A DNA stretch of 64,000 bases from Plazaster borealis. Taxonomy: Eukaryota > Echinodermata > Asteroidea > Forcipulatida > Labidiasteridae. Positions 61,401 through 64,000 of the stretch are shown one piece after another. The translations under genes and the position numbers were made by a program. A model generated the notes under the pieces. That model did no database searches, was not told the DNA's origin, and saw only the letters and a program-made list of their open reading frames with translations. The stretch is taken from positions 10,730,538-10,794,537 of the forward strand of contig CM037457.1 in the NCBI GenBank assembly GCA_021014325.1. Direction: 5' to 3'. The stretch's first letter is position 1. Each line of letters opens with the position of its first letter.

Positions 61401-63933
61401 GAACACTAATACTGCAGACATTGAAACGTCATATTGGGAACTGGTAGCGAGGGGGGGGGGCGGGAGGGACACAGCAGTTTATATATGGGGATAGCAATTG
61501 GAATGGGACCTTGTATCAAAGATTTAGGCCACAGACACCAATGCCCTGGTAAGTGGTACATTTTCACGGGCCTCCCAGTGGCATTACATTTTACAGAATT
61601 TCAAAGACGCAAAAAAGAAAGAAAAAAAAAGAGAAAAAGAAGAAGAAAGAAATAAGTGGGGATTGCCGGCGCCAAGATATCCTCTCACGCCCCAAGAGTA
61701 ACTCTTAAAAGGATTAACTTGAAGAGAATTATTGTAAATAAGTGAAAGTGTGGAATGCGAAACGTTTTGACTGCTTTGGCCTACTTTCCCAGCCCCGTTT
61801 AAAAGGTTATTGACACTAAGTAATATTTACATCTAGGTTTCAAGTATTCGATAGCGCACATATCCTCTTCAGAACTACTATCTATTAGGTAGGGGTCACG
61901 AACTCATTAAAGTCTACGAATGGTTCAAGAAAATGTGTACATAATGGAATGAAACTTTCACACACATAAATGGCTGTTTTTTAATACCTGTTTGAATAGC
62001 GATACTGCATTCCCCGGGGCGAGCGAGAAGGAATGTGAGAATGCAAGAATGTCGAGTCTCTGTGCGGACAAAAAGCCCGGTACGGCAAAAATGAATAGCT
62101 CATACAAAAGCCGTTCGGATAAATGAAGGAAGTGGAAAATTAAACAAAAACTGTATCATGTTGACAGTAAATGGGATGTAGGAGATATGTTAGAACTTCT
62201 CTCGAATTCCTAACCGAGATTGGGAATATGTGTTCTATATACAATGGGAGAGGGGGGTTGGGTGGTGAGTTGCGGGAGAGAACCTAAAACCCTTGCTCTA
62301 TGCTTAAACTCAATACCCAAAACTTGAATGTATTAACTTTCACCTCACCTCCAACCGTATGATGGCGTTCTGTTTGCATAAATAGCTGATCAGAAAACTG
62401 AGGATAAGGCAGGGATTTGCGAAGCTTTCTGTATAGGCGTATAGTCTTATTGTTTAGCAATTTGTAGATGTACGGTATGTAGGGAAAGGATTGTCCGGAC
62501 CTGTACCAAAGTTGGTTTCAGAGAAGAACATTTTTATTTTTATTTTCATTTTCAGGACTATAAGATGGAGATCACCCGGAAAATGACACAAGTACGGACG
62601 CCACTTGAATTTCTTCGGGTGTTTTTCCCCGTGGACACGGTCAAGACTCGCTGGACGAACATGGTCAACGAGTCCGTCCAGAATGCTTGGCGAGCCGGCC
62701 GGACAGAAACAGATGCAGAACGGCCAAATTTCACGGCTGAAACAGCCAACCGACGTAGGTTACCATAATTTATGTTTTTTCCTTTAGAGTTTGAATGAAT
62801 ATAAATTCAGTGCAGGCCTTTGAAACATTCGCCAACATCGTTATATTTTGATGTGACATTGTTTGTCGTCTCACTTCTGCAGTATTAGAGGAGGTACACA
62901 GTCATGAGAAGAACAACAGCTGTGGCGAGCCCAAACTCGTCCTCATCGACATGTATGAGGAGTTGAACCTCACAAGAGGAAGCCTGGTGTACCTCTACCC
63001 AGAGTGCACCATGGTGAGACGATGTGAAGGTAGCGGATGTTGCAGTGGAGGCGCCCCCTGCGTCGGGAAAGCCAACACAAGAGAGAACGTCTCTAGACCG
63101 GTGAGTATTTGTGACTTCATCTATGAAACCCCTATTATTTTTGTGTACACCAACCGATTCACTGAACTCATTTACATGTTCTTACAAAACCAATTATTTT
63201 GTACTTTGGGTGATATACAGAGGGAGTTACTCTTTGACAAAGTTTAAAATTGTATACCTGAGTTTGATTAGGCCTATGATTGAGTATAATGTTATTTTTT
63301 ACCCTTACACCGATGTGAAATAAGCACTGTAGGCAGTACTTTACCGAGTTCTGTGAACAAAATCCACAGGTAAAACACTCGGGTGGGATTCGAACTCACG
63401 ACCTTTGTATTGCCCTACCAGCAGAACAAAGAAACATGAGATCGTAACCTGTGTATGGTTGACAAAACAATCTAGAAACTAGATTTGCTGTGTCACACGT
63501 AACAATATCACTGCGGTGGTTCTGAAATGACCATTGTATAACTACTCGAAGTTTCGATCAGTATGCTCTGGTGGTCTTCAGGAGAAAAGTTGTAATGACT
63601 AGATTTTATTAATACATTTTGTTTTCAGTTCATGGTGGTGAGGGTCATCCCAGAGGAACCAATTAAAAGGGAATCACGCTACATAAGACACTCCCTGTAC
63701 GCTGACACCGAGTGCGTCTGCAAAGAGCGCCCTCTGACGCCCCACTGCCCACCCCAGGAATGCTCGGACACCATGAGGTTTGACGAGGTGCTGTGCCGGT
63801 GTGTCTGCACCAAACCCTGTCCCAAGCCCTACCAGCAGAACGAAGAAACATGTGATTGTAACTGCGCTGATAAAGACGGCGGATGTAATAAGATAAAGAG
63901 AGCACGCAGACGACTTTTGGCTGCTGAGTGCAG
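58180..63933 (+). CDS. VEGF/PDGF-family growth factor, gene 2 (3' end outside window)
   Basis: Coding exons 58180-58407, 62556-62754, 62883-63100 and 63629-63933 join in frame for 316 codons plus two bases; a fifth exon is expected beyond the right edge, as in gene 1. Residues 1-27 form a clear signal peptide (cleavage after Val-His-Ala). The knot domain has eight cysteines (C156, C184, C190, C195, C196, C202, C244, C246) with N-glycosylation sequons at N171 and N211. Two C-x10-C-x-C-x-C motifs follow (C260-C275, C279-C294), then KIKRARRR, a basic run with a furin-like R-A-R-R. The predicted product is a secreted VEGF-C/D-like ligand. Introns are phase 0, 1, 0 and 2, identical to gene 1, 6.9 kb upstream in the same orientation: a tandem paralogue. 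The long propeptide-like region (28-155) is about 50 residues longer than in gene 1. Orthology to a named Vegf is not assigned. Confidence 0.9.
60442..60689. repeat. TTAA-flanked MITE with 36-bp inverted repeats
   Basis: Left end TTAAAGAGGGGCTCCACGG and reverse-complemented right end TTAAAGAGGGGCTTCAAGG both continue TCAAATTCAGTTTTGTG. The arms differ at only two positions over 36 bp, which suggests a fairly young insertion. About 248 bp, no coding capacity. Confidence 0.92.
61613..61655. repeat. Purine-rich (A/G) tract
   Basis: About 43 nt of A and G only in AAAG/AAG patterns on the plus strand. Confidence 0.8.
62556..62754 (+). CDS. Gene 2 exon 2: N-terminal propeptide-like segment
   Basis: The acceptor is TTCATTTTCAG and the donor CCGAC|GTAGGT; phase 0 in, phase 1 out, 199 nt. 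It codes residues 77-142. VRTPLEFLRVFFP matches gene 1 exon 2 in position and pattern. It has sequons N-E-S and N-F-T. Exact agreement of both phases with gene 1 supports both calls. Confidence 0.85.
62883..63100 (+). CDS. Gene 2 exon 3: first six cystine-knot cysteines
   Basis: The acceptor is TCACTTCTGCAG and the donor GACCG|GTGAGT; phase 1 in, phase 0 out. It codes residues 144-215 with the signature PECTMVRRCEGSGCC and then C202. As in gene 1, four residues rather than two separate the RC cysteine from the CC pair. The intron before it is only 128 bp. Confidence 0.95.
63333..63583 (-). repeat. tRNA-derived SINE-like remnant with retroelement-tail motif
   Basis: On the minus strand, GTCGTGAGTTCGAATCCCAC (about 63383-63402) resembles a tRNA T-arm and Pol III B box, preceded by a GGTAGGGCA segment like a tRNA D-arm. 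A further segment at 63544-63583 carries the CTGAAGA...CGAAAC motif. The pieces lie in gene 2 intron 3. The SINE assignment rests on the B-box match, and the two pieces may be separate elements. Confidence 0.45.
63629..63933 (+). CDS. Gene 2 exon 4: knot end and cysteine-rich repeats
   Basis: The acceptor is TTGTTTTCAG and the donor TGCAG|GTGAGT; phase 0 in, phase 2 out. It codes residues 216-316. CVCKERP supplies the last two knot cysteines (C244, C246). The motifs CSDTMRFDEVLCRCVC and CPKPYQQNEETCDCNC follow; the second matches gene 1 closely (CPKP, then ENT/EET before CxCxC). KIKRARRR precedes the end. The next exon is outside the window. Confidence 0.94.
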
Positions 63934-64000
63934 GTGAGTTAATCAGTTAGGAACATTCATTCGTCGGCTCAGTGTTATAAGGTCATTAACCTCAATTTCA
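63934..64000 (+). other. Start of gene 2 intron 4
   Basis: Begins GTGAGT; the acceptor and last exon lie beyond the window. Confidence 0.75.

Larger units (their letters stand above)
58408..62555 (+). other. Gene 2 intron 1, about 4.1 kb
   Basis: GT-AG, phase 0. It contains the TTAA-flanked element at 60442-60689, G- or C-runs near 59158, 59990 and 61445, and a purine-rich tract at 61613. No other exon recognised. Confidence 0.65.

Noticed and set aside
62558..62749. Minus-strand and alternative plus-strand frames over gene 2 exon 2
   Set aside because: Shadows of the exon; only the frame in phase with exons 1 and 3 gives the VRTPLEFL motif shared with gene 1.
63383..63430. Functional tRNA gene on the minus strand
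   Set aside because: Only a T-arm-like and a shortened D-arm-like part are present; the anticodon arm and acceptor pairing are missing, so a SINE remnant fits better.

Overview
The window looks like a piece of a metazoan nuclear genome, most likely an echinoderm and probably a sea star. It is AT-rich, has GT-AG introns and long introns, and carries many short inverted-repeat transposons, several flanked by TTAA. The asteroid guess rests on my recollection of one of these short-transposon families in sea star sequence and has not been checked.

The only genes I can support are two neighbouring plus-strand genes for secreted growth factors of the PDGF/VEGF cystine-knot family, with a VEGF-C/D-like cysteine-rich tail. 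Gene 1 (coding 24556-51289, five exons, 287 aa) looks complete. Gene 2 starts at 58180 and runs off the right edge after its fourth exon (63933). The exon boundaries I assign have the same intron phases in both genes (0, 1, 0, 2), and each exon has the same role: signal peptide; N-terminal propeptide-like segment; first six knot cysteines; last two knot cysteines plus cysteine-rich repeats; final cysteine-rich tail (seen only in gene 1). This points to a tandem duplication. Such ligands are expected to signal through VEGFR/PDGFR-type receptor tyrosine kinases; in echinoderm embryos VEGF signalling is known for skeleton and tube formation.

Layout: 1-24168 is upstream non-coding DNA with short transposons, a TTAA-flanked element (14440-14778), a 63-64 bp minisatellite (18008-18835) and one unexplained 222-codon open frame (5003-5671). 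Gene 1 has introns of about 16.0 kb, 7.8 kb, 1.1 kb and 1.0 kb. Its third intron holds three short transposons in about 560 bp, and its fourth is about 80% one inverted-repeat element. The 6.9 kb between the genes contains a probable poly(A) signal, a 66-70 bp minisatellite, a CTCF-like site and an 18-copy 23-bp minisatellite. Gene 2 has introns of 4.1 kb, 128 bp and 528 bp; the last carries a tRNA-derived SINE-like remnant.

All calls come from reading the sequence. Repeat boundaries are approximate, transcription starts are not established, and no database search was run.
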